This document shows positions 20,206 to 32,574 of a stretch of 64,000 nucleotides of DNA, in pieces. Each line of letters starts with the position of its first letter. Position 1 is the first letter of the stretch. Below the pieces are notes generated by a model that searched no databases, was not told the origin of the DNA, and was given only the letters and a program-made list of their open reading frames with translations. Source of the stretch: Denticeps clupeoides (Eukaryota; Chordata; Actinopteri; Clupeiformes; Denticipitidae); NCBI RefSeq assembly GCF_900700375.1, contig NC_041717.1, positions 18,494,090 through 18,558,089 on the forward strand, written 5' to 3'. The translations under genes and the position numbers were made by a program.

Positions 20206-23200
20206 ATGGCTGGAAGTCCGGCTCGTGTGGACAGTAGGCGGTACGGAACATATTCACTTCACGCGTTTACATCAGAACGTGTCCTTTTTAAATGCCCGAA
20301 ATGAATAAATATAGTTTTTCTTCCTACGTTCTAATTGGACGAGGGGATGCCTGCATCCTAATTTTATGGCTGCACCCTACGCAGATACTTATTGTTCCAT
20401 TTAGTCGTCTCTTCACATACACTAAAGGCAAAAGGAAGCAGGGATGACTGAATACAGAATATACTGACATAAAACCGAATAGAGAAAGGTCAAATGTACA
20501 AAAGTGTAATTTATGTATATATTTTTATGTAATTCAAAAGAAAAAACATTTTACAAGCATGTGCTGCATCGTAATTAGCTTACTTTTCTTTAGCATTACT
20601 GCTGGACAGTGAATGTGTCTTTTTGGATATCAGGTTTTTTTTTTTCAGTTTTTAGATTTATAAAATATTAAGTGTTATTACATTTTGCAAGTCAGCATTT
20701 AGAATGTTATTTTGAATTCTGAATAAATATCACTGTTGCTATATTCTAGGTATCATCACAATAATTCTGTAGAGTTCACTATTTCTATTTGATAACTAGT
20801 AGGGTGGTAGTAGCCTAGCGGGTAACACACTCGCCTTTGAACCAGAAGACCTGGGTTCGAATCCCACTTACTACCATTGTGTCCCTGAGCAAGACACTTA
20901 ACCCTAAATTGCTCCAGGGGGGGACTGTCCCTGTAACTACTGATTGTAAGTCGCTCTGGATAAGGGCGTCTGATAAATGCTGTAAATGTAAATAACTATA
21001 TCTATTTTATATTAATTTGATTTCTTGTGTTTGCTGTGGCAGTTTTAATTACTTCCTCCTTTATGACGGGTCAAAGGTCAAGGAAGAAGGGGACCCAACC
21101 AGAGCTGGGATATGCTACTTTTATCCTGAAGAGGTAGGAGCTATTTTGTCATTTATACAGAATAAAGCATGGGGTCTGTATGAAAAATGTATCAGTGTAA
21201 TTAATGGTTTAAATGTAGTGATTCCCAGTTTCATCCTGCAAGCCAACTTCTGCTGAAAACCCCCTTCGACCATGAGTTAATGTCACAGACCACCTTAGGG
21301 TGATTAGATCAGATGATGGGCTTTAGATGCTGCCTTGAATGTTCCGAGACGTTAACCTCGCCCCTCCAGACCCCCCTGGAGCAGCAGGAGCTGCTGTGTG
21401 GTCAGCTGGCAGGCGTGAGCCGCTGTGTGGCCGAGCTCTCCACCTCCCCGGTGCGCCTCCTCCGACTGCGCAGGAGCAAGTTCGCCGTCCGAATGAGGGA
21501 GCAGTTCCTCTGGGTGAGTCGGCCCAGGGGTTCATGGGATTGAAACTTGCAATAAATAAAAAATTGTACTTACAATTTTGGCATTTGCCAGATGCCCTTA
21601 TGCTTTCGTGCATGCTTTCGTGTTACCATCAAGTAGTCAGTTCTGGTTCACTAGAACTCCCAACCATGCATAGCCAGTCGTGCTGCTGCATTTTGTTTTA
21701 GACATTCAGAGGTAGGCCTGCTAGAAGAGAGTTACAGTAATCCGGCCATGAGATTACTAAGGACTGAACCAGTATCTGGGTGGCCTGTGTTGCTAGATAA
21801 GGGTGGATATTGTAGAAATGGAATCTACATGAGTGAGAAAGATTGGTGATGTGAGTCGAGAAGGAGAGTTGGTGCTCTATAGTTACTCCAAGGTTGCGTG
21901 CAGTTGCGGAATGAGAGATCTGCGAGTTGGTCTGTTAGATAACAAGACCATGATGTGGTAAAGAATCTGCTGGAATGAGTATTAGTTCTGTTTTGGTGGG
22001 ATTGAGATTTAGATGATGGGCTGCCATCTAAGATGAAATGTCATAGAATTTGTAAGCGGCTTGTACATCTGAGGGAGGAAAAGCGAAGATGAGTTGGATG
22101 TAGTCGCAGTGGTATGATAACCCATGTGAGGGAATTACCTCACCAAGTGATCTCATAGAGGGAGAAAAGGAGAGGACCGTGTCCTGAACCCTGCGGGACG
22201 CCAGCGGAGAGTCCACGTGAAGCAGACACAAATCCTTTCCAAGTCAGTTGGTAAGACCGCTCATCAAGGCTCAGCCCCCGATCTTCAGGATGGACAGGAC
22301 AGTCTGGTGGTTAACTGTATCAAATGCTGCAGAGAGGTCAAGGAGAAGAAGAACAGATGCTGATCTGGCTGCATGTAGCTTCTCAGAAACAGCCAGAGGG
22401 ACATCTCAGTAGAATGACCTGTTCTGAAGCCAGGCTGGTTGGGATCTTGGAGGGTTTTCTTGAAGTGATAGCTGATTGTAGACATAGCGCTCAACGACTA
22501 TAGAAAGAAATGAAAGAAGAGACACTGGTCAGTAGCTGTTGATGTCTGCAGGATCAGAGTTGGGTTTCTTCAGGATTGGAAGAAGCCTGGCTGTTTTAAA
22601 GACTGATGGTACATGGCCAGATGTAATGCGATTAGGTCAGGAGAGATTGTTTGAGTATTGTGGAAGGGGAATGGATCCAGGGGACAGATATGATATGATC
22701 TGGATTATATGACCTGCATTATTTCATCTGATGAAAACTAAACTATGAAAATTATTCCAGGGCAATCTGCGAGTCTGCGAGGGTAGAGTAGGGGTCGTGG
22801 TGGTGGAGACTTGTAGAATTTGTGATATTTTACATTGCCAGGCCCTGAGCAGTTCTGTGGATGTCCCTGACGTTAGCATCTGCGAGTTTCTGGATCAGCT
22901 GATTAGCCTCTTCTGCTTCTACAATGGCCCTGTTCGCCAGAGCTACCAGGTACGTGACTGCTCTTTTCTGATTGAGGTCAAGCGAAGTACAGTGAAATCC
23001 AAGTTGGTCTTTTGGTCTGATTGTCACTTCTGAACTTGTACTGCAGACAGAGGATAATAACTGTTCCTTAGAAAACCTGCCAGGTTCCATTCATATTTAT
23101 GCTCTGGTCCATCCTCAGCTCCACAGTCGGGCCGATCTGTCAGCACATTGGGCCAAGTACCTCTCCCACCTGCAGGGCGGCTCCACCGAGCTCCATCACA

Positions 23201-26200
23201 TTTTCAGCTGCCTGCAGACCATTGATGCCACAAAAGTAAGTGTGGATGCACACAGCCGCTTGTACTGCTTCTCCTCGTCTGCTTATCCGGCCCTTCGTTC
23301 TGCTTCTCCTCCAGATTGATCCCCTGCTGCTGCTGAAAGCAGCTCTGATTCTGCAGGCGTGCCAGCGGTGCCCGCTGGTTTTGGCTGGGTGTATACTCTA
23401 CAGGGGCAGGTTGGTGCCATGGACCAGTGGCCAATAAAGTGACATCAGCTGAGTGCCTCAGCTGGTTAAACGTTCCGACATTTATCTGTTCGTGATGTTA
23501 CCTGTTGCAGGATTGTGAGCACACAGATGCCACCCAGCTTAACGTTAAAGGTGATGGTTCACGAGACTGAAACGTACAACCAGGTGAACAATTCTGCTCG
23601 GCACAATACATTTAATTTGGAATATGTAGTGGAAGCACAAATTTCCAGATATTTAAGAAATTATTATCTACAAGAAGTTCCAAAAGTTCAGTGCAAGTGA
23701 AATAAGAACTTGATGTGAAGCAGGCAATGTTTCAAGAGGTGATTCGAGACAAATCAGTAGCCTCTTTGTGGAGCCCATTGTGAAGGGGCAGTTGTGCTCC
23801 TCGCCCACCCTTCATTTGGAAACTGCAAGTGTAGATGCTACTAGTCTAGGTCATGGATTCTCTATGTTTTGTGATGCAGGAGCACAGGCCCCCAGCTAAT
23901 GAGAGGAGCACTTTCAGCACTGGAGGCCAGTCAAGCACCATGACCACACCAGTGTTCCTCAACCCTTCTGAAGTCCAGGCATTGCATTGTCCTCCAGTGA
24001 ACAGGACGTGCAGGTACAACTTATCTCCAGAACATTTACGGAACCAATGAGCTGCTGGAGAATTATGCTGTTTCTTCTCCACCTCAAGGTCTCACTGTTC
24101 TCCTCAACCTGACCCTCGAGCGCGCAAGTCACGTCTTCTGTCACGTACTCTCTCCGACACTCCGTTCAGCGAACAAGACCTGACTAACTCCAGCCCATCT
24201 GCATCATGCCAGACCATGCCCTGCTCTCATCGCTCCTCCCTCTCTGACGAATCCTGCTTCAGCCCCTCCCCAGGGTCGTCCCAGGACAGTGCCCACTTTG
24301 CTGCCACCCACCAATCAGAGGACAGCAGTCATGCTGACTCAGAGTCACATGATTATAAGCTTTCCAATGGAATCACACTGTCTGAGGTGAATGGAGATAG
24401 CAAGGAAGCTGTTTTTGGTGATAAAGAGGAGACCATGATAAAGACCATAATTGGAAGTGTGGAGGAGGGCAACAGTCTCACCAACGGGCATCACCTTACA
24501 CTGGAAGATGAGAAGGACCAGAACCATGAAGATCACGAACGACACCTGCACAGACCTGTGAAGGAGGAGAGGCTGGATGTGGGACGGAGGGTGTTGGGAG
24601 ACAGTCCAGAGAAGATGTGGAGAGAGGAGAACAGGACCTGCGGAGAGGAGATAGATTCCGAGCTGCTTCCCATGGTTTTGTACGAACACCGTGTTAGAGC
24701 ACTGGTCCTGGCTCTGCTGGTGGAGCCACAGTTTCCCACTGATCGCACTGCCCCTGAGGAGGTGGTGAGGAGCTTTCTATTGCATTTCGAATCAATATCA
24801 ATACTGCAGTCAGGCCCACAGCAAGTGATGATATTAAGAAGACCAAATACACTGTAGCCGTAAATATTAACTTCTGGTCACTACCACTAGAGGGAGCCCT
24901 GGTACCACAATTTGAGAACCGAGCCATAGTAGATTCATGCAGCCTACACATAGCAACATTGTTAGCCACGGGTCTGAATAGAAAAAAAACTTTTGGTTTC
25001 CATATTCAATTTTGACTTACATATTTTTTCTTTCAGTATCACAGTAGTCTGGCATCTCTGAACGGACTGGAGGTCCACTTGAGGACCAGCTCTTCCGGAG
25101 CGCCGGGTCCTCCAGGGCCCTATAGCTTTGCCCATTATGACTGCATACAGAACACCCTCACCAGTAAGACACACACACAAACACACACACCAGAGCGACA
25201 TATTGCATGTAGGCAGTACTAACATGTCACACACATACACAGGATGGTTTATTGAAATAGCACAGAACTGAGGCCCCGTCCACTTGAGAACATTTTTCTC
25301 TAAAACAAGTTTTTCAGTTGTCATCCTCACGGAGACGCAGAGAATGACCCGAACGCTGTTTAAACCCCCCTCCACACCAGTAAGTGGCGCTGTAACAACC
25401 CGCACTCTAGTTAAACAGCTGCAGCACATCGATGTTCTCCAGCCTTGTCTTGGGGTTATAGGTCAGGTTGGAGGTTGGGCTGATACGTCAGAACATTCAC
25501 ATGAAAAAGCCACTTTACGCAGAAAAGAGAAATTCACTCTGGAACCGTTTCAGAAAACCGTTTCACGCCATTTCAGATAGAAACGTTCCCGTTTCAGAGA
25601 AAAACCTTGTCGTGTGGATGGGGGCTGGGTGAGCATCGGTTCCGGAGAGCTAAAGACTGTGCTTTTCTCTGAAGCGGGTCCGAAATATATTTTTAAAGAT
25701 GCATAAAAAAATAATCTGATGTTGCTGGATGTTGAGAGAGCTCTGTAATTTCTCGGATCTGTGGGGGATTGAGGCCTGTCATCCTGCCTTGGGATTGTCA
25801 AAATATCTAAAGTAAGTAAAGAAGAAAAGTTCCTCCAGAGTACAATCAGCATTTTTATTAAAAGCATAATTCCAGCATGATAAGGTGCAGAGACAGGAGT
25901 TAACCCTCTTAATACTGGCTAGGACTGTTAACTGCTGTCTGTACCTGACGGACTCCCCTCCTTTCACCCAGGCCGTGTGGACAAGTGAAGTGTGCATAGC
26001 GAGCCGGTCAGACAGAAACTGGCGTTTTGCGGGGTAACACACTCGCCTAAGAACCAGAAGGCCATAGAGTCCCCAGGTTCAAAACCCACTTACTTCCACT
26101 GTGTCCCCGAGGAAGACATTTAACCATGAGTGTCTCCAGGGGGACTGTCCCTGTAACCGATGATTGTCAGGCGCTGTGGACAACGGCCGTCTGATAGACG

Positions 26201-26815
26201 CCGTAATTGGACGAGCATACGGAAGATTCATGATGCGCTATGCGTTTTCGGGCCAACTACATGAAACAAACGCCCGGGCTTCCGTTTTGACCCGATCCTG
26301 TGTCTGTCTGTCTGTCCTTTTTTCTCCATAGCTAATCTCAGTGGACGATTGCCAGGACCTCAAGATCGCTCATTTGTCAGAGCCACAGCATTGCTCCATT
26401 CTCACTTCTCTCACACATACTCGGCACAGGAGGCAATCATCAGGTGTGTAAGTGTGTGTGTGTCATCCCAGGTTATACTATGCTAATTATATATTTAGTA
26501 ACGTCTTAATCATTACTATCATGTGGGCTAATTAGGCGGAGAACAAAACATACAAAATGCTGTAACTTTTATATGTGCACACAAACTTTTTAACGTACCC
26601 ATTATTAAATATGCAGGTGAATGGGGTGTTTGTGTTTGTACAGGAGTGCGGGAGCAGCTGTGTACGGCACCCGCAGTGCTGCCCAAGAGACCTTCTTCCT
26701 CCAGCATGCGGCGACCGCGCGGAACTCCGGCATTCCCAACCCCCTGGACAGCGCCTTCGCCCTGCCCAATAAAGCCCGGCACCGACTCCTCAAGCACGGG
26801 GTCAACCTGCTCTGA
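20206..26815 (+). CDS. hps4: Hermansky-Pudlak syndrome 4 protein (BLOC-3 subunit)
   Basis: HPS4 pairs with HPS1 in BLOC-3, the exchange factor for Rab32/Rab38 in making melanosomes and other lysosome-related organelles. Twelve coding exons: 20206-20240, 21043-21133, 21370-21513, 22842-22949, 23119-23235, 23315-23409, 23511-23583, 23880-24013, 24089-24764, 25037-25163, 26332-26443, 26644-26815. Sum 1884 nt, 627 residues (human about 708). Diagnostic pieces: [20 protein letters not shown] (longin-like start), [45 protein letters not shown] and the exact C-terminus LLKHGVNLL. Exon 9 is the long, acidic, poorly conserved middle. Exon 1 (11 residues) is the least certain; it was chosen because its phase and GTACGG donor fit. 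All other junctions keep phase. Confidence 0.93.
20802..20992 (+). repeat. tRNA-derived SINE family 1, plus
   Basis: Complete copy in hps4 intron 1, tRNA-like head GTAGTAGCCTAGCGGGTAAC through tail GATAAATGCTGTAAATGTAA. Confidence 0.93.
21700..22690 (-). mobile_element. L2-like LINE reverse-transcriptase fragment, antisense in hps4 intron 3
   Basis: On the minus strand it reads broken L2-type RT motifs: [20 protein letters not shown] (22430 down), [20 protein letters not shown] with [16 protein letters not shown], then [15 protein letters not shown]-like and YCNSLLAGL-like ends. Several frame shifts and stops; no 5-prime half. Old, inactive. Confidence 0.75.
25271..25626. mobile_element. short inverted-repeat (MITE-like) element, probably hAT-derived
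   Basis: Imperfect inverted ends AGGCCCCGTCCAC...GTGTGGATGGGGCT, continuing inward as TTTTTCTCT/AGAGAAAAA. About 355 bp, no coding content. It shares CCTCCACACC..GTGGCGCTGTAA with the hAT interior near 17690. Confidence 0.6.
26028..26205 (+). repeat. diverged tRNA-derived SINE family 1, plus
   Basis: GCGGGGTAACACACTCGCCT through GGGGGACTGTCCCTGTAAC, with many substitutions. Lies in hps4 intron 10. Confidence 0.8.
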
Positions 26816-27708
26816 CCCCTCGGCTGGAGCCCACGCCGTGCTGTGAAGGGTCCTGGTGGGAATGGGGGGGTTGTTGTGGTGCTTCGCAGTGTTCTCTTCC
26901 TCTGACCAGACTGAATGTATTTGTCGCTTTGCTTCCACCGTCATGGGTTCTCACGATCGGGTATGCGAGAGAGAAGAGGCCTGGCTTTAAAAATTCATCA
27001 TTTCATGTTAATAATGCTTCTTAGACTACGTCTGGGAGGAATTTCTCCACACGGGCACACGCCTCTTTATAATGTACAGTTCCAGTCTCACCAGGCTGAT
27101 CTTATGAAACTATTCTGGAATATTCTACATTTTGTTAAATGCAGAATCCATTGCCAACTCTGATGTACATTTGTAGTATTGCACTGTTTACATGTGTACA
27201 TAAAGCAACGTCCTATAAATGTGTGCACACATATTCATATAAGGTGACGTAATCATATTTTTGAGACATTACAGATTTGACAGATATTCCACAGAGGAAA
27301 AAATAAAGTCTACGTTCGTGTTCTCTAATTCAGGATGTAAAGAACTTTTTGTCCTTCATCTCGCAGACCCTGAATTTGGAGAAAAATAAATAAATGCGTG
27401 GACGCACCTCGCGATTAAGAGGAGAAAACGTGGCTCAGATGCCGCCTGCGCCACTCATGTGCAAATGACGCGGGTGGCGCTAAATGACCGGGATTAGAGC
27501 GCGCGCTGCATGAGAATGGCGCAGCGCTGGACGTGCCCGGGGTGCCTCATTATGCAGACGCCCCGCCGGGACCGATGGGGGTGCGAATGGCTAATTAAGG
27601 GCTCGGACAAACCGGGGGGAGGAGGAGGAGTGTGGGGGTCCGGACTCAAATTACGGGGCGCAAACGCGGAGCGCTCGTTACGCACCGCGCATAACGGGAC
27701 GGCGCGTC
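26816..27708. other. hps4 3-prime UTR and promoter of the next gene
   Basis: hps4 tail with AATAAA at 27302-27307 and again near 27386. From about 27400 the sequence becomes strongly GC- and CpG-rich, a CpG-island promoter for the gene starting at 27709. No coding exon seen. Confidence 0.6.
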
Positions 27709-29061
27709 ATGGCTGCGGCACGCTGCGTGCGGATTTTACTCCTGGCGTCGGTGCTGGCGGGTCTGCTCAGGGAGTCTCCGTGCCGCTCGCTCCACCGCCC
27801 CGGGACCGGAGGGGCCGGCGCGCAACGGCGGCCGCGGAGAGGGGGCCCGGAGGGCCGCGGGTCCGGCCACTGCGCGCCGCTCGCCGCGCCCTGGGCGGAG
27901 TCCGTCGGGCCCGCGGGCGACAGGGGCCTGTCGTACCGGGTCCGGGTTCTGCCCGGGTTCGGGGAGAGCCGCCGGCGCGCCGTGTTCATCGAGCAGCCGC
28001 TCTTCCGCTTCGTGCGCCGGGTGTACCGCTGCTGTCAGGCGGGTCACCGCTGCGGGGGAGTGAAGGGCATCCAAGGCCGAATGAGTGGAGGTAAGTTATT
28101 GGTCGCCCCTACATTACATTTACAGCATTTACCAGACGCCCTTATCCAGAGTACAATCAGTAGTTACAGGGACAGTCCCCCCTGGAGACACTCAAGTGTC
28201 TTGCTCAGGGACACAATGGTAGTAAGTGGGGTTTGAACCTGGGTCTTCGGGTTCATAGGCGAGTGTGTTACCCACTAGGCTACTACCACCACCACCACAT
28301 CTAACCAAACCAGGCCTTGCTCGATGGGTGGCTTAATTTGGCAGAAGCTACAAAAACCCAAACTCTGGTGCCCTCCCAAACTGTTCTTTTTCCCAATTTT
28401 TCCAACGATTTTCCGCCCATTCATGGTAGTAGCGTAAGAACATTCTTTGGGATCGGTTGAATTTCGACCGATGTGTTATTTTTTTTTCTTCCTCTCAGAC
28501 ACAGACATGGAGTTTGTGCTGAGTGATGACGTTCTGGCCAAGGCCGTAACCAGGGCTGAGATTCATCTCCAGCTCTCCAATCCCCTGCAGCTGAATGTCT
28601 TGCCATTGCTGTCTTACCTGGAGCTCCCAACCAGGTGAGCTTCGCACACACAATGAACAGTCATGGGGACGTGTTCACACTGGTGGTCCCTTTCATTGTC
28701 TACTGCTCTTTTTCACAGGTACCATTTGTGGCCCGGGGACAAGGTGCTGCAGCTGAAGGTGGACCTGCTCTTCTTGTTTCAGGCTCTGCAGCAAGTGGCG
28801 GGTGGTGCGAGGGGTGGGCCCAGTCTGATAGACATTCGCAGGGTGGGGGGTCTGACCCGGCCTGGGGCTACCAAGCCTCAGGAATGGGACCTGTCCCTGC
28901 AGAACACCATCTGGGGGGAGGGGGACGACAGAGCGACCCTCTCCCCGGCCCTGGAACTGGGATTGGTCCTTCAGTGCAGCAGTGCTGGCCGGCCGACGCC
29001 CTGCGAGAGCAACGGACTGAAGCTGATGCACACGCCCTTCATCGCCCTGTCCTATAGATAG
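27709..29061 (+). CDS. secreted protein resembling a TGF-beta-family propeptide without a mature ligand
   Basis: Three exons, 27709-28090, 28499-28634, 28719-29061, phases 1 and 2, canonical junctions, 286 residues ending LMHTPFIALSYR and stop. Residues 1-25 (MAAARCVRILLLASVLAGLL..) form a signal peptide, followed by an Arg/Gly/Pro-rich stretch. The rest looks to me like TGF-beta propeptide: LAKAVTRAEIHLQL (AEL.L strand), LKVDLLFLFQALQQ, EWDLSLQNTIW (the W..FDVT..V..W region), LELGLVLQC and a HTPFIAL end like the PFL.V that precedes ligand cleavage sites. No dibasic cleavage site and cystine-knot ligand follow; the frame stops there. I do not recognise the named gene. Secretion is likely, the family link is inference. 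Confidence 0.8.
28112..28292 (-). repeat. tRNA-derived SINE family 1, minus
   Basis: In intron 1 of the secreted gene, reversed consensus from ACATTTACAGCATTTACCAG to GAGTGTGTTACCCACTAGGC. Confidence 0.92.
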
Positions 29062-29671
29062 AGGGTGGGCAGGTCAACGCCACAACGGAGCGAGGACCAA
29101 CAGGCCAGACTCCTCCAGAAACAGCAGCTGCTTTGAAGGGTAACAGGAATGTGCTGCTGAACTAACGGCCTACTGTTTATGACCTGGCCACTGGTGGTCA
29201 GTTACGTGTTCATCTGGACTCTTACATGCCCATTAAAATGGGGATTTTGTGCACTTTGTGGAGAAAAAAAAAAAAAAAAAAGCCAAATATTAACTTATGT
29301 CAGTGTTATTTTTCTAAGGACAGAATTTGTATTGAATTACAGTTTATATTGAACTTTTGTCATTGAATTTTTTTTTCTTTTTTTTATTGCTTTGGGTTTG
29401 TGGCATTTTGTAAAGTTCAGTAAATAAAGTAATAAATGGCACAAATGTTTCACACTGCACCACATGACACTGTACCAGCACTTGTATTAATGTTCTAGTG
29501 TACCAGTGTTTTATTAATATTCGGCCTTCTGGACTGAAGATTAAGAAATATTACAAAAAGTAGGCCAGAGTGTTTGCAGGAGGGGGGAAAACCCTTTCTG
29601 AACAAATGGATTGAAAGCCATCGAAAATGCAAAAATCTTTTATTATTTCACTGGTCAGTTTAAAGAGAGTC
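29062..29671. other. convergent 3-prime ends of the secreted gene and the tubulin gene
   Basis: Plus-strand AATAAA at 29423-29428 serves the secreted gene; minus-strand AATAAA (read as TTTATT at 29639-29644) serves the tubulin. A poly(A) run lies at 29263-29281. No other gene. Confidence 0.65.
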
Positions 29672-31340
29672 TCAATATTCCTCCTCTTCCTCCTCATGCT
29701 CAACCGAATCTGCCCCAACCTCCTCATAGTCCTTTTCCAGGGCTGCCATGTCTTCTCTGGCCTCGCTGAACTCCCCTTCCTCCATGCCCTCTCCCACATA
29801 CCAGTGCACAAAGGCCCGCTTCGCGTACATCAGGTCGAACTTGTGGTTGAGGCGGCTCCAGGCCTCCGCGATGGCGGTGGTGTTGCTGAGCAGACACACG
29901 GCCCGCTGGACCTTTGCCAGATTCCCATCAGGCACCACCACCGGGGGCTGGTAGTTGATGCCAACTTTGAAGCCGGTCGGACACCAGTCCACAAACGTTA
30001 TGGACCGACGGGTTTTGATTGCAGCAATGGCCGCATTGACGTCCTTGGGCACCACGTCCCCTCTATAGAGGAGGCAACAGGCCATGTACTTGCCGCGTCT
30101 TGGGTCGCACTTCACCATCTGGTTGTTTGCTTCAAAGCAGGCATTGGTGATCTCAGGAATGGACAGCTGTTCATGGTAGGCCTTCTCGGCGGAGATAATG
30201 GGACAATAAGACACAAGAGGGAAGTGGATCCGAGGATATGGCACCAAGTTCGTCTGGAACTCTGTGAGATCGACATTAAGGGCGCCATCGAAGCGTAAGG
30301 AGGCGGTGATTGAGGACACCACCTGAGCGATGAGGCGATTCAAGTTCTCATAAGATGGGCGCTCAATTTGAAGGTTGCGTGTGCAGAGGTCAAAAATGGC
30401 CTCATTGTCCACCATGAAGGAGCAGTCAGAGTGCTCCAGGGTAGCATTTGTGGTGAGGACTGAGTTGTAGGGCTCCACAACTGCCGTGGACACCTGAGGG
30501 GCAGGGTAGACTGAAAACTCCAGCTTCGACTTCTTCCCGTAGTCCACGGAGAGCCGCTCCATCAGCAAAGATGTGAACCCAGAACCGGTTCCTCCACCAA
30601 AACTGTGGAAGATGAGAAACCCTTGTAGACCACTGCACTGGTCAGTCTAATGAGAGAAAGAAAAGTGAAATTGATCCATGTGATTAACAAAAGAAACTAA
30701 AGCAGAGGAGGAGAAAAAAGCAAAGACCAATCAGCTGGAACCCTGGAGCCACCGGCTGTTAATTGGAAGACATACCATTTTGCGAAGCCGGTCTAAGACA
30801 GAGTCCACAATCTCCTTCCCAATGGTGTAATGGCCACGAGCGTAGTTATTGGCTGCATCCTCTTTGCCACTGATGAGCTGCTCAGGGTGGAATAGATGAC
30901 GGTACATCCCACTCCTTATCTCATCTGGGAACAGTGTTGGTGAGGTCAGTGTTACAAAGAGAAGGGGAGAGAGAGAGGGAAAACAAAAAAACAAAAAAAA
31001 AAAAAAAAACACGAACTGGAACTACCTACAACAGACGGCTCCAGGTCTATGAACACTGATCTGGGGACGTATTTTCCACTGCCAGTTTCACTGAAGAAGG
31101 TGCCAAAGGAAGAATCACTCAAGGCTTTGCCATCGCCAACAACCGTGCCATCTTGAGAGATTCCATGCTCCAAACAATACAACTCCCAGCATGCATTGCC
31201 AATCTGGACACCTGCTTGGCCAATGTGGACAGAAATACACTCCCTCTGTCAGAGAGATTAATTACAAGTTTTTAACTCCCTTCAGAAATACAAGTGGAAG
31301 GAGATCCACACAGGGGCTTCGTAACGGGAAAACTCACCAT
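29672..31340 (-). CDS. alpha-tubulin, divergent isotype
   Basis: GTP-binding subunit of the microtubule alpha/beta dimer. Exons in order: 31338-31340 (ATG only, the usual alpha-tubulin layout), 31026-31245, 30776-30924, 29672-30646, total 448 residues. It starts MREC, the N-terminal tetrapeptide recognised in tubulin mRNA autoregulation. It has the GTP loop [25 protein letters not shown] and the acidic tail EEEEEEY with the removable C-terminal tyrosine. Unusual substitutions include [20 protein letters not shown] and [19 protein letters not shown]. The K40 loop reads [14 protein letters not shown], one residue shorter than the common form, with Lys at 41 and Gly at 40. The nearest class may be fish tuba5, tuba7l or tuba8-like; I cannot choose, so no symbol is given. 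Confidence 0.93.
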
Positions 31341-32574
31341 TGCTCTTCAGCTGTTGACACCACACAGTCGTTAAATTACCCAGAATGCTCTGATGCGCCT
31401 TGTATTTATACAATTGGCTGTAATTGTCCACAGCTGACTTGAATCATGAAGCCCAAATTTGATACATGCTGAACCCGGTCATTCTGGGTAAACCTGAGAA
31501 ACTCAAGTCTCTGCTCTGTCACAGGACATGTTTACAGGTAAAGGACCTGAATGGAGATGCCCTGTGCTGCCTTGAACAGCTGATCCTTCATGTTCTGTGC
31601 AGGTCCCCTTGTGCATGTGTTTATGTCTCTGCAGTTACAGAGTTGTGCCACACTGAAGTGATATTTTTGTTTAATATGGTTGAAGTAGCCTAGTGGCCTA
31701 TTTACCAAAAGAGTCACAAGTTCAAACCCCACTTACTACCATTGTCTCCCTGAACAAGACACTTAACCCTTTATTAAGGTGAAAGCTGAAACTGTAGGAC
31801 ATGGCACTTAATTTCATTTTTTTATTGGCATGATTAGTGGCATGATTTGCCAGTTATGCATGCAACTGTATTTCTGTTTCTGCAACTGTATTATGGCTGA
31901 CATCCCCTGGGTAACAGTTCCATGTCATGGAAGTAGTAGTCATTGGGTAAAAATAAAAAAAAAACTCACATACAAACCTGATTCCAAAGTTGCAAATCCC
32001 ACTTACTATAATTGTGGAAGGTGAGGGAGTTATGAACAGTTCTAAATAACAGTCACTGCAGATGAAGAAGAAATTTCCCTTGCAATATGAGAGTGACCCC
32101 ATCATGCAAATATAAAAAAAATTAAGTTTTGGTCTGTGCAAAGTCCTAAATTCAATAGGAAATCTGCTTGTGTGACCTGATGAGCACTGTGCACATGAGA
32201 TATCCTCAAAAATCTTTGCCAGGAAGGTGCACTGTACTCATAGACTCCTATACAAGCGGAAAAAATGCTGTAAATGAAATGTGCTTCAGATTAAGGGTGT
32301 ACAGACATATTCTTCCCCCTAACAAATTTATTTCTTGTTTCATTAAATTGTACAGGTTATAATACACATTAAAAAATATTTTATTGGAACACATATATTT
32401 ATACACACACAAACTCATGTTTTTCTTGGTAAGCTCACAACATAAAAATTTAGCCTCAAGAGGGAGACAAGATCCACTGTATATGTGTAGGAGTGGCCTG
32501 AGACGACTGACACACTTTCCACTTGTCTGTCTAACAGCATATGAAACACCATAATCAGCCATATTTATATTTGT
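31341..32574. other. intergenic, tubulin upstream region
   Basis: AT-rich. It contains one diverged family-1 SINE (31680-31785) and no recognised gene. The tubulin promoter should lie just above 31340; no CpG island or clear TATA box seen. Confidence 0.5.
31680..31785 (+). repeat. diverged tRNA-derived SINE family 1 head
   Basis: GAAGTAGCCTAGTGGCC, AAGTTCAAACCCCACTTACT and CTGAACAAGACACTTAACCC; truncated 3-prime. Confidence 0.75.

Noticed and set aside
24345-24748. Minus-strand frames opposite hps4 exon 9
   Set aside because: Shadow of the long acidic coding exon on the plus strand.
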